In this document: positions 24,641-33,300 of the stretch, one piece after another
How positions within the stretch are numbered: the stretch's first letter is position 1
Layout: each line of letters starts with the position of its first letter
DNA from: Nocardia sp. NBC_01327
GTDB lineage: Bacteria; Actinomycetota; Actinomycetes; Mycobacteriales; Mycobacteriaceae
Length of the DNA: 64,000 bases
Direction of reading: 5' to 3'
NCBI RefSeq assembly: GCF_035958815.1
Contig: NZ_CP108383.1
Coordinates: 4,402,001-4,466,000 of the forward strand
Translations under genes and position numbers: made by a program
The notes under the pieces: model-generated
Databases searched by the model: none
What the model was told of the DNA's origin: nothing
Seen by the model: the letters and a program-made list of their open reading frames with translations, nothing else

Positions 24641-25501
24641 ATGAACTCACAGGAGCAGACAGTGTTCACCTTCACCAGTAGCGACGGCGTCGACATCCAC
24701 GTGCGGGCATGGCTCCCGGACACCGGCGTTGTGGGCATCGTCCAGATGGCGCACGGCATGGGGGAGTACGCCGCCCGCTACGGCCATCTCGCGGAACGTC
24801 TTGCGGCCCTGGGCTATGCGGTCTACGCAGGCGATCATCGCGGCCACGGGCACAGCATGGCGGGCGCGCCGGGGGAGCTGGGCGCGAACGGCTGGAACCT
24901 CTTGGTCGAGGACCTGGTCACCCTCACCGGCCTGCTGCGCGGCAGACACCCCGGGGTACCGCTGGTGCTCTTCGGTCACAGCCTCGGTTCGTTCGCCGTC
25001 CAGCAGTACATTCTCGACCATTCCGCGCTGGTCGACGATGTCGTATTGTGCGGCACCACAGCGGTGGACGAGCTGTTCGTGAATATCGCCGCGGCCGAGG
25101 GTGATCTGCTCGGGCTGTTCAATGCGGCGTTCCAGCCCACCCGGACCACCGCGGACTGGCTCAGCCGCGACGAATCCCAGGTGGATGCCTATATCGCGCA
25201 TCCGTGGTGCGGGTTCGACATCGATGCGGCGAATATGGCGCTGCTGGCGGCGGTGGCGTCCGAGCGTCTGTCGGCGCCCGCCACCGTGCCGGACGATCTG
25301 CCGCTCTACGTCATGGTCGGGGATCGCGATCCGCTCAATGACGGTCTGCGCCTGAGCAATCTGCTGGTCGAGCGCTATCGCCGGGCCGGACTGACCGACC
25401 TCACCTACCGCGTGTACTCCGGTGCGCGGCACGAGATTCTCCATGAGACCAATCGGGACGAGGTGGAATCGGATCTGATCGCCTGGATAACTCGCGGCTA
25501 G
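24641..25501 (+). CDS. Monoacylglycerol lipase-like alpha/beta hydrolase
   Basis: A 286-residue serine hydrolase of the lysophospholipase/monoacylglycerol lipase group: AHGMGEYAARYGHLAERLAALG and GDHRGHGHS are its N-terminal hallmarks, GHSLGSFAVQQ holds the nucleophile, VGDRDPLNDG the acid and SGARHEILHE the His. It should release fatty acids from monoacylglycerols or lysolipids in the cytosol. The ATG at 24641 is the only start consistent with the family. Divergent from the PucR gene. Confidence 0.9.
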   Translation: MNSQEQTVFTFTSSDGVDIHVRAWLPDTGVVGIVQMAHGMGEYAARYGHLAERLAALGYAVYAGDHRGHGHSMAGAPGELGANGWNLLVEDLVTLTGLLRGRHPGVPLVLFGHSLGSFAVQQYILDHSALVDDVVLCGTTAVDELFVNIAAAEGDLLGLFNAAFQPTRTTADWLSRDESQVDAYIAHPWCGFDIDAANMALLAAVASERLSAPATVPDDLPLYVMVGDRDPLNDGLRLSNLLVERYRRAGLTDLTYRVYSGARHEILHETNRDEVESDLIAWITRG

Positions 25502-25620
25502 CCGGCGGGCAGCGGCGCCGACTCGCGCGGTCGCGGCGCGCGGATGCTGGTTTGGCCCGGTGGCGGGCCGGGCACCCCGGAGGGGTTGGGGAGCACGGCT
25601 ATCCGAAGGAGATCCCCTCG

Positions 25621-25875
25621 ATGAGTCACCAAGCCAACTTTCCGGAGACCAGCACTCGACCCGGAGAGTCCCTTCTGGATTCTGTTCACTGTTCCGGCCT
25701 CGCACTTCTGCTGTGCGGCATCATCATTCTCGGATCGAGCCTGACCGCGGCCACCGACGGCTTCGACGGGTGGACGGTCACCTGGTCGCTGATCAGCGCG
25801 CTATGCCTGGTGGCAGGCGCTGCGGTCATTTTGATCGAGCATCAGCACGCCCGCTCCGACGGCTCGGTGAAATGA
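25621..25875 (+). CDS. Small two-helix membrane protein
   Basis: An 84-residue protein with an excellent ribosome site (AAGGAGA, 25606-25612). After ~25 polar residues come two hydrophobic segments, GLALLLCGIIILGSSLTAA and SLISALCLVAGAAVILI, with a short tail rich in His and charged residues. No recognised family. It is alone, closed by a strong terminator. Confidence 0.75.
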   Translation: MSHQANFPETSTRPGESLLDSVHCSGLALLLCGIIILGSSLTAATDGFDGWTVTWSLISALCLVAGAAVILIEHQHARSDGSVK

Positions 25876-25880
25876 TCGAG

Positions 25881-25918
25881 CCCCGTTGGGCGGCATGGGG
25901 ACATGCCGCCCAACGGGG
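25881..25918 (+). terminator. Rho-independent terminator
   Basis: A perfect 16-bp stem, CCCCGTTGGGCGGCAT/ATGCCGCCCAACGGGG, with a GGGGAC loop, 5 bp after the stop of the small membrane protein gene. It can act bidirectionally toward the convergent gene at 25963. Confidence 0.88.
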
Positions 25919-25962
25919 CTCCGTTTCAGCCGTCGAGGCTGTCGTGGCCGGTGCCGGACAGG

Positions 25963-26340
25963 TCAGGAGATGATCATCAGGGGCTGGGTTTCGGTTGCGG
26001 GGCAGGCGGATTCGACCACTGCGGTCAGCCGGATGCGGGAGTCTCCGACGATCCCGGTGAATGCGCGCCGGCCGCCGGCGGCTTCACGGTCGGTGGTGGC
26101 ATCCACCATCTTCAAGGCCATGGCCCACTTCATCAGTTGGGCGTTCGCCTCTATTTCCGGTATATCGGGATGAATTGTGCCGCAGAATTCGGCGGCACCG
26201 GTCGCATGTGAGGCGAACCGGCCGCAGCAATCCCACATCCATGTCACGTGCGGTAGCGGTACTCCCGCGGCTGCGGCCGCATAGGAGTTCACCGTCTGCG
26301 AAAGATTCTCGATCGCAGCCATCGTCAGCGATTCGGTCAC
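25963..26340 (-). CDS. Hypothetical protein
   Basis: A 125-residue protein starting at GTG 26340 (an ATG at 26322 is possible). Predicted helices flank a segment with several Cys (WMWDCCGRF, EFCG, ESACP), and VVESACPATETQPLMIIS closes the protein. There is no signal peptide or membrane helix. I do not recognise the family. It is divergent from the yaeQ-like gene and converges on a strong terminator. Confidence 0.6.
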   Translation of the reverse strand: MTESLTMAAIENLSQTVNSYAAAAAGVPLPHVTWMWDCCGRFASHATGAAEFCGTIHPDIPEIEANAQLMKWAMALKMVDATTDREAAGGRRAFTGIVGDSRIRLTAVVESACPATETQPLMIIS

Positions 26341-26434
26341 AGCCGAAAGGTTGCCACCTGCGGGAACAGCTAGCCCGCAACTCCTTTGAGTGCGCGTGTC
26401 GGCGCGCGCGGCGGGTTAACTAAGCTGCTGCTCC

Positions 26435-26977
26435 ATGGCCCTGAGCGCAACACTGCACACCTTCGCCGTCCAACTGGCCGACGTCGATCGCGGCGTCTAC
26501 GTAGATTTGGATTTGCGGGTCGCGCGCCACCCGTCCGAGACCGCCGAATACATGCTGACGCGAGTGCTGGCCTACTGCCTCGAATACGAGGAGGGAATTG
26601 CCTTCAGCGAAGGCGGCATTTCCGCGACCAAGGAACCCGCGGTAGTCGTGCGGGACCTCACCACGAGCGTCACCGCCTGGATCGAAGTCGGTGCGCCCGA
26701 TGTGGACCGCGTGCACCGCGGCAGCAAACTGGCCGGCCGGGTCGCCATCTACACCCACCACGATCCCGCCAAGGTCCTCTCGCAACTTCCCGCCAAACGA
26801 ATCCACCAGGGCGCGCAGATCCCCCTCTACAGCTTCGATCCCGGCTTCATCGAATCCGCGGTTCCGGCCATCCAGCGCCGCAATAACGTCACCCTGTCGA
26901 TCACCGAGCGCCTGCTCTACCTGGACATCAACGGCACCGCCGTACAGACCCAGATCGAACGACACTCGCTCCGGTAG
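26435..26977 (+). CDS. YaeQ family protein
   Basis: A 180-residue protein matching the YaeQ family from end to end: RHPSETAEYMLTRVLAYCLEYEEGIAFSEGG near the N-terminus, WIEVGAPDVDRVHRGSKLAGRVAIYTHHDP in the middle, and LSITERLLYLDIN at the end. The fold is PD-(D/E)XK nuclease-like; family members suppress RfaH loss in enteric bacteria, but the molecular role is unresolved. The length is normal. Monocistronic. Confidence 0.92.
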   Translation: MALSATLHTFAVQLADVDRGVYVDLDLRVARHPSETAEYMLTRVLAYCLEYEEGIAFSEGGISATKEPAVVVRDLTTSVTAWIEVGAPDVDRVHRGSKLAGRVAIYTHHDPAKVLSQLPAKRIHQGAQIPLYSFDPGFIESAVPAIQRRNNVTLSITERLLYLDINGTAVQTQIERHSLR

Positions 26978-27097
26978 ACCCGGCGGTGTGAGGTACACGT
27001 GGCAGGGTTTCGGTAGCGGACACGTTGCTATTTCCGATAGGGATGTCGTCCGGCTTCCGAGAACAGCTCCATACGACCGTGCAGGGAGATGCATTTC

Positions 27098-27523
27098 ATG
27101 AGATTTGCTCGTACGTTCGCCACGTGTTCGACGGCATTCGCCGTATCCGGATTGGCGGCTATCGGCACCGCCGCGGCGGATCCGGTCGCGATTCCGTTCC
27201 AGATCAATCCAGCGCCCTTCGGTAATCCGAACGGCAGTTTCGATGCCTTCCCCGGCCGATGCGCCGCCGTGGTCGGCCAGCAGTCCGGAGTTGTTGTCAT
27301 TACCGGTTCGATGCCCGGTGGGTGGGGGTGCTCGATCTCCTCATCGGTGAGTTGGATCAACCTTTCCAACGGTGCGACGGGAGGCGCGGTGCTCTCCGAT
27401 GGGTTGAACGGCATTCCGGCGGCGGCGACGCTGCAGACGGGCGTCGGCCAGGTCGCGCTCATTCTCACTACCGCTAGTGGTGGCACGACCACGCCGGGCT
27501 TGGCCACGTTCTACGTGCCGTAG
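27098..27523 (+). CDS. Secreted hypothetical protein
   Basis: A 141-residue protein with a Sec signal peptide (MRFARTFATCSTAFAVSGLA, cleavage after GTAAA). The ATG at 27098 is preferred to the ATG at 27089 because AGGGAG is 9 bases upstream of the former. The mature part is small, glycine/serine-rich and beta-strand-like with two Cys (GRCAAVVG, GGWGCSISS), possibly a disulphide. No family recognised. Closed by a terminator at 27533. Confidence 0.75.
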   Translation: MRFARTFATCSTAFAVSGLAAIGTAAADPVAIPFQINPAPFGNPNGSFDAFPGRCAAVVGQQSGVVVITGSMPGGWGCSISSSVSWINLSNGATGGAVLSDGLNGIPAAATLQTGVGQVALILTTASGGTTTPGLATFYVP

Positions 27524-27532
27524 TGCTTGTCG

Positions 27533-27568
27533 CGGGCGCCGAAAAGTATTGCGGTTGTTCGGCGCCCG
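27533..27568 (+). terminator. Rho-independent terminator
   Basis: A perfect 11-bp stem, CGGGCGCCGAA/TTCGGCGCCCG, 14-base loop, 9 bp after the secreted protein stop. It isolates that gene from the downstream attenuated synthetase transcript. Confidence 0.8.
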
Positions 27569-27591
27569 GTGGGCGAGGTACCGTGCTGAAC

Positions 27592-27642
27592 ATGCAGCGC
27601 GCACAGTCGACTACGACGCCGGACCACGTCCCGGCGCGCTGA
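27592..27642 (+). CDS. Threonine-codon leader peptide of the synthetase paralogue
   Basis: A 16-codon frame (ATG 27592; or 19 codons from GTG 27583, which sits 4 bases after GAGG) reads MQRAQSTTTPDHVPAR. Three consecutive Thr codons (27610-27618) precede a hairpin and a terminator, then the threonyl-tRNA synthetase-like gene. This is the layout of an amino-acid-starvation leader. It is too short for ordinary gene calling. The reading frame is directly visible; its translation is inferred. Confidence 0.75.
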   Translation: MQRAQSTTTPDHVPAR

Positions 27643-27685
27643 TTCATGTTCTGACATCGAGCCCCGGGCGAGTGCCCGGGGCTTT
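27617..27685 (+). promoter_or_regulatory. Ribosome-mediated transcription attenuator
   Basis: Segment 1:2 pairs CGCCGG (27617-27622) with CCGGCG (27631-27636). Segment 2:3 can pair CCCGG (27630-27634) with CCGGG (27664-27668). Segment 3:4 is the terminator GCCCCGGGC (27661-27669)/GCCCGGGGC (27674-27682) followed by TTT. A ribosome stalled on the Thr codons would block segment 1 and favour the antiterminator 2:3. Pairings are by eye. Confidence 0.72.
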
Positions 27686-27724
27686 CCCATGTGGTCGCTC
27701 GCCTGCAGTTTTCAGGAGGAGACC

Positions 27725-28936
27725 ATGCACGACCACCGCAGACTCGGCCGCGAGCTGGACCTGTTCGACACCGATCCGCTCATCGGGGCGGGCCTGCCGT
27801 ACTGGTTGCCCGAGGGGGCGATCGTGCGGCACGCCCTGGAGGAGTACATCCGCGATGTGGAGCGGAGGGCCGGGTATCGGCATGTGTATTCGCCGGTACT
27901 CGGAAAGCGGGCGCTGTACGAGATATCCGGGCACTGGGAGCATTACAGCGACGATATGTATCCGCCCATGGAGGTCGGCGGGGAGCAATTGGTGCTGCGG
28001 CCGAGCCTGTGCCCGCATCATGCGCTGATCTATCGATCGCGCTCGCACAGCTATCGTGAACTGCCGCTGCGGATTGCGGAGCTGGGCGGGATGTACCGCT
28101 CCGAAATGTCCGGCGCGCTGGGCGGTTTGACCCGGGTGCGCGCTATTCAGCTCAATGACGCGCATATCTTCTGCACTCTGGAGCAGGTCGCGCAGGAGGC
28201 GGTCGGCGCGCTGGCGCTGATCGGTGCGGCGTATCGGGCGCTCGGCATCGGCGCGGCCCGGTACCGGCTGTCGCTGCCGGGCCCGGAGGGGAAATATGTT
28301 GCCGGACAGGATATGTGGGAGCAGGCGAGCAAGCTGCTCGTCGCCGCGCTCGAGGGCTCCGGGCTGGAGTACGAGGCGGCGGCGGGGGAGGCGGCGTTCT
28401 ACGGCCCCAAGATCGATGTGCAGGTGCGGGACAGCGCCGGGCGGGAATCGACCCTGTCCACCGTGCAGGTGGATTTCTACCAGCCGCAGCAGTTCGACCT
28501 GCACTATGTGGGCGCGGATGGTGCCAAGCATCGGCCGGTCATGGTGCACCGCAGCATTATCGGCAGTGTCGAGCGGGCCGTGGCCCACGTGCTGGAGCAG
28601 CACGGCGGCGCGTTTCCGGCGTGGCTGGCACCGGTGCAGGTGGCGGTGCTGCCGGTCTCCGAGAGCGAGAGTTCGGCTGCCGCACAGTTTCTGGATCGCT
28701 GCCTTGCCGCCGGACTGCGTGCGCAGGTGCTGGAATCGGGAAGTCTCGGTGCGCGGGTGCGCACCGCGCGGCTGGTGCCGTATCAAGTGGTCATCGGGCC
28801 GATCGAAGCGGCGGCCGGGGAGGTCGCGGTGCGGCTGCGGGACGGGCGCCGGCTCGCCGCGCAACCCGCCGGGCTGGTGATCTCGCACATCGGCGCGTTG
28901 GTGAACGATCACAGCGCTGACCTGTGGGCGGCCTGA
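27725..28936 (+). CDS. Truncated threonyl-tRNA synthetase paralogue (catalytic and anticodon domains only)
   Basis: A 403-residue protein against about 640-690 for full ThrRS. It begins directly at the class II catalytic core: LPEGAIVRHALEEYIRDVE, motif 2 region RIAELGGMYRSEMSGALGGLTRVRAI and motif 3 region RPVMVHRSIIGSVERAVAHVLE, then an anticodon-binding domain (WLAPVQVAVLPVS...). The TGS and second-domain editing modules are absent. The zinc-site Cys is present (SLCPHH) but the usual TQDDAHIF reads QLNDAHIF. A good ribosome site (GGAGGAGA) precedes ATG 27725. It sits behind a Thr leader/attenuator. It could back up the main ThrRS, give resistance to a ThrRS inhibitor, or charge a carrier protein. 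Confidence 0.88.
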   Translation: MHDHRRLGRELDLFDTDPLIGAGLPYWLPEGAIVRHALEEYIRDVERRAGYRHVYSPVLGKRALYEISGHWEHYSDDMYPPMEVGGEQLVLRPSLCPHHALIYRSRSHSYRELPLRIAELGGMYRSEMSGALGGLTRVRAIQLNDAHIFCTLEQVAQEAVGALALIGAAYRALGIGAARYRLSLPGPEGKYVAGQDMWEQASKLLVAALEGSGLEYEAAAGEAAFYGPKIDVQVRDSAGRESTLSTVQVDFYQPQQFDLHYVGADGAKHRPVMVHRSIIGSVERAVAHVLEQHGGAFPAWLAPVQVAVLPVSESESSAAAQFLDRCLAAGLRAQVLESGSLGARVRTARLVPYQVVIGPIEAAAGEVAVRLRDGRRLAAQPAGLVISHIGALVNDHSADLWAA

Positions 28937-29117
28937 GGCGCGCCGGTGTCGTGGCGAGTCGAACCGGCTGCGTCGCATCTCAATTCGATGGGACCGGGCC
29001 GTGTTGCGCGCGTTATGCTGCACGGCGAACCGCCGGCCCCGGTATTCCGGGGCGGGGGTGGGACATCGTGGGGACGCGGCCGGTTCGGCCGTATTTACAG
29101 AAAGGCCGAAACAAAAT

Positions 29118-30284
29118 ATGCGAGGCATGGATGTGCGAGGGGCGCAGGGGCGCCGCCACAGATCCCGGGGTGGATGGCTCGAGCGCACCGTGGCGGGTGC
29201 TGTTGTGGCTGTATTGCTGCCGTTCGGGGCGTCGGTGGCAGTGGCAGGTCCGGCGTCGGCGGACTATGACCCGTCCGGATTCGACTTCATGGTCGACTCC
29301 AGCATGGGGACGATCAAATCCCGGATCTTCCGGGCGGCCGATGGCAATACCGACCGCGTGGTCTACCTGCTCGACGGTGAGCGGGCCCAGAACGATCTGA
29401 ACGGCTGGGAACTGCACACCGGCATTCCGGCGGCACTGGCCAAATTCAATATCAATGTGGTGCTGCCGGTCGGCGGCGAATCCAGCTTCTACGCCGACTG
29501 GAACGGGCCGAGCAATTTCTTCGGCGTCAATCCCGATGCGTCGGCGCTGCCGGGGCGGGACTCCGGATCGGCCGTCGGCGGGTGGGACGAGACGCAGGGC
29601 AAGACCAATACCTACAAGTGGGAAACGTTCCTCACGCACGATCTGCGTAATGCGCTGCGGGATCGGCTGGGTTTCAGCGATAGTCGCAATGGCGTGTTCG
29701 GATTGTCCAGCGGTGGCAGTGCGGCGGTGGTGCTCGCCGCCTACCACGCTGACCAGTTCGTCTATGCCGGTTCGCTTTCCGGCTATCTGCACTCGTCGGC
29801 GCCCGGTATGCGCCAGGCGCTGGGGCTGGCCATGATCGCGGCCGGTGGCTACAACATCGACGCCATGGCGGCGGCGGACAGCCCGGCCTGGGATCGGCTG
29901 GACGCGGTGTCGTTCGCGCCGCTGCTGATCGCCAACAACACGCGGCTCTACATCGCCTCGGGTAGCGCGATTCCGGCGCAGCAGGATCTGTCCTCGTCGG
30001 ATGCGGTCATCCAGGGCATGCCGCTGGAGGGGATTGCGCTGGCCAATACCAAGGCATTCCAGTCGCGGCTGCAGGAGCTGGGCTACGACAATGTGACCTA
30101 CGATTTCCCGAGCATCGGCGTGCACAACTGGGGTAACTGGGAGCAGGTGGCCAACCGCCTGCTGCCCGATATCGCACAGCACATCGGCAAGCCGCTGCCG
30201 GCTGGTGCACAACCGACGCCCCCGGCCGATGGGCCTCCGGGTGGCGGTCAGCCGCCGGCCGGTGGCGCTCCGCCCGCGAAATAG
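29118..30284 (+). CDS. Antigen 85-type mycolyltransferase/esterase
   Basis: A 388-residue secreted protein. A basic N-terminus and hydrophobic core (VAGAVVAVLLPFGASVAVAG) form a signal peptide. GGESSFYADWNGPSNFFG is the antigen 85 signature, LSSGGSAAVVLAAYH the nucleophile elbow, and GVHNWGNWEQV carries the catalytic His. The last ~35 residues are Pro/Gly-rich (PPADGPPGGGQPPAGGAPP), possibly a cell-wall tether. It transfers mycolic acids to trehalose or arabinogalactan. The ATG at 29118 is chosen near an AGAAAGG. It converges on the Emb arabinosyltransferase gene, a cell-envelope pairing. Confidence 0.9.
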   Translation: MRGMDVRGAQGRRHRSRGGWLERTVAGAVVAVLLPFGASVAVAGPASADYDPSGFDFMVDSSMGTIKSRIFRAADGNTDRVVYLLDGERAQNDLNGWELHTGIPAALAKFNINVVLPVGGESSFYADWNGPSNFFGVNPDASALPGRDSGSAVGGWDETQGKTNTYKWETFLTHDLRNALRDRLGFSDSRNGVFGLSSGGSAAVVLAAYHADQFVYAGSLSGYLHSSAPGMRQALGLAMIAAGGYNIDAMAAADSPAWDRLDAVSFAPLLIANNTRLYIASGSAIPAQQDLSSSDAVIQGMPLEGIALANTKAFQSRLQELGYDNVTYDFPSIGVHNWGNWEQVANRLLPDIAQHIGKPLPAGAQPTPPADGPPGGGQPPAGGAPPAK

Positions 30285-30296
30285 TCTGTACTGCAC

Positions 30297-30339
30297 ACAG
30301 ATCCGCCGCTGTCCGGTAGTCGGGCAGCGGCGGATCTGT
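30297..30339. terminator. Bidirectional terminator
   Basis: A perfect 15-bp stem, ACAGATCCGCCGCTG/CAGCGGCGGATCTGT, 13-base loop, between the convergent mycolyltransferase and arabinosyltransferase genes (stops at 30284 and 30371). It can serve both. Confidence 0.85.
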
Positions 30340-30370
30340 TCGGTCTCAGCGGACTAGCATTTTCGAGACG

Positions 30371-33300
30371 CTAGTTCGTCTTGATAGGTGCGTCATTTGT
30401 CCAGCCCCAGCGGTTTTCGACCCGCACCGTGATATCGGCCTGGGGCGCCCTGGCATTCGAGACGAACTGATAGCGCTGCAGTTCGCCCCAGTCACGGGTC
30501 CAATCGTGGTCGAGATAGGCCGGGACGGTGCGAGGCTGCAGCAGCAGGTCGATCCAGCCGAGTGGGCCGCCGCCGGTATCGTCCTGCCAGGTCTCGGAGA
30601 CCTGCGAATTGAGCTTGTCGGGCAGAATGCGCCAGCCGGGCACCTCGGCGACACCGTCCTTGTGATCGAAGGGGTGCTGGCACGGGAAGGCCAGGCCCAC
30701 ATGGAAATCCGCCAATACCGGATCGGTGCCGCCGACCACGGAATTGAGGCTGGACAGGCGGGGGAGCCGGGGCGGAGTGACGGCCAGCCACTGCTTCCCG
30801 GTGGGATCGTCGGCCTTGGCCACCAGGCGGATCGCATTGGCCTGCGCGGGAATTCGGTCGAGCGCGATCGGCAGATTACGCCACATCGGGGCGCCGCCGA
30901 TACTCGGAGGCACCAGATCGCCCAGCGGCGTGACGGTGCCGTCGTCGGCGCGGTGTGCGAACTCGGCCTTCAACTGCTGGCCGTCGACCGCCCGGCCGCT
31001 GTCGTCGACCGAGGCGATCTGACCGGCGACGGTCAGAATCAGCACCTGGTAGGCGGAATCCTTGTGTGCGGCAGCCAGATCCAGCTGATACCACTGGGTG
31101 GTCAGATGGGCCGGTTGCTTGTCGCCGGTGGTGTAGCTGCCGAGGACGGGTGTCCGGGCCGGATCCAGTCCGAATGGCAATTCGGTTGTACTGCCATTGA
31201 TTCCGGTCACCTTGCGGGTGTTGCCGCCGGGCCCGCCAGGACCGCTTGGACCGCCACCGGGCGGGGGACCGGGCTTCTTGCCGCCGGGTCCGCCGCTGCC
31301 GCTGGGCGGGCCGCCGCCCGGACCGCCGCCCGGACCGCCCGCATCCGGGATGAGATCGCCCAGTCCGTTGGCAGTGAATCCGGCATTGTCCGCGGCGAGG
31401 CTGTCGGCAGTGGTGCCGGTGTAGGGATGCAGCAGTGAGTCCGCGGTATTCGTCTCCACCAGAACGTCATCGGCCATGGCGCAGGAGTGGCCCGCGAGGG
31501 TGCGGAGATTCGACAGCGCGACCGAATAGCCCGGGTACTGATCGTAGGCGGCGTGGGCCATCGAGGCGACCTCGAACAGCACCAGTGCGGCTGCGGCGAT
31601 GGTCAGCGGGCGGATTGTGAATCTACTGAAACGTGTTGTGCCGCTGTCCTTTGTGGCAGTCGCGTACGGCTCACGGTAGTACTGCCAACCGGCCACCGCG
31701 ACGCACAGCACCGCCAGACAGAGGAACAGCGTGGCGATCCCCATACCGCCCAGCAGTGGTGCGCGATCCGGCCAGGACACCCCGTAGCCGGAGACGTACC
31801 ACCAGCCGTTCGAACCGGTGAAGGTCACAGCGAGCAGGAACAGCACGGCTGCCGCGAACAGCGAGCGTGTATAGCGGGCCCGAATCACGGTGCTGCTCAC
31901 CGCGACTGTTGTGATCGCCGCCAGTGCGGCGGCCAGTCCCGCGTACACACCGAAGTGGTGGGTCCACTTGGTGGGGGTGAACATCATCAACAGCAGTGAC
32001 ATGAACACGATGCCGAGCACCCGTGCCACCGGCCCGCGTGCGGTGCTCGGGATCCGGCCGCCCCTGCCGCGGGCCACCAGGACGCACACCGCAAGGCAGA
32101 GCAGCATGCCGAGAATGCCGAAGCGCCGGGACAGTGAGCCGTCGGGTGTCAGCGACAGCAGCGATTCCCAGCGGGTGGGCTCATCGATCCAGGAGAAGTC
32201 GGGGCCGACGAGCTGGCGCACGCGGGTGGCTTCCAGCACGGATGCCAGGGTCTGATCCGCGAAGACCACCACCAGAACGAGTGTTCCGGCTGCCAGGACG
32301 GGTGCCAGCAAAGCGCTGTAGCGCAGAAGGATTCGCGTCGACTGACCGGAATAGGTGCGGGCGCGGGTGATGAATGTCTGAAGTATCGGCCGTGATCCGG
32401 CGAGCAGGGCGGCTACGCAGATCAGTCCGCTCGGTCCCGCCGCCAGCGAGAATGCCGCGATGAGTACGGCGAAGGCGGCGGGGAGCAGTCGCCTGGTGGC
32501 GATCGCGCGTTCCATCGAGCACCAGGTGAGCAGTGCGCCCAGCGCGATCAGCGGTTCGGGGCGCAGGCCATTGTTGTACGGCAGCCAGACCGCCAGGAAC
32601 ACCAGTCCGGCCGTCCACAGCGCCACGGTGTTCGCGCGCAATCGGGATCCCAAGCGCGGCAGGACTTCCCGGCTGATCACCAACCAGCACAACAGCCCGG
32701 CCAGCAGGGATGGCAGGCGCATCCAGAGACTCGCGTCGCTGATCCGCGTCATCTGGGCGAGTATCTCGTACGGCCAGCCGAACGGAGCCTCCGCGACCCC
32801 GAACCAGCGGTAGTAGTTGGCCGTATAGCCCGCATGCTTGGACACCCGGGCCATGGTGAGGATGTATCCGTCGTCGGAAGTATTGGCGCCGATCACATGC
32901 CACACGAGCAGGGTGCCCATGACGACGGCATCGGCGACAGTGAACCGCCACCAGCGCGCGGGAAGGAACCGGCGCTTACGGCGTCCGTCAGCGGTATCGA
33001 TGAGGTAGAGGCAGACCAGCGCGATGAGCGTGAACAGCACCGCTCCGCCGATTGCCGCCAGCTTCAACAGGCTCGGACTGGAGGAGAATCGGGAATCGAT
33101 CTCGGCATGCAGCGCCGCATCCCCGAGCCGGGTGCGATCGAGATCGGTATAGATGCCCACAACCTGCGGCCGCACATCTTTGCCGACCGTCGTGCGGAAA
33201 GGCGTGCCGTCCTTATGCTTCAGGCCGGTCAGCTCCGCAGTCGTGGCGTTCGCGGTCGAATGCACCGTGAGTGCCGAGCACAGTGGAGCCGGTGCATTCT

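Noticed and set aside
27524..27725. T-box riboswitch before the ThrRS-like gene
   Set aside because: No T-box consensus or specifier stem is visible; the Thr-codon leader and terminator explain the region better.
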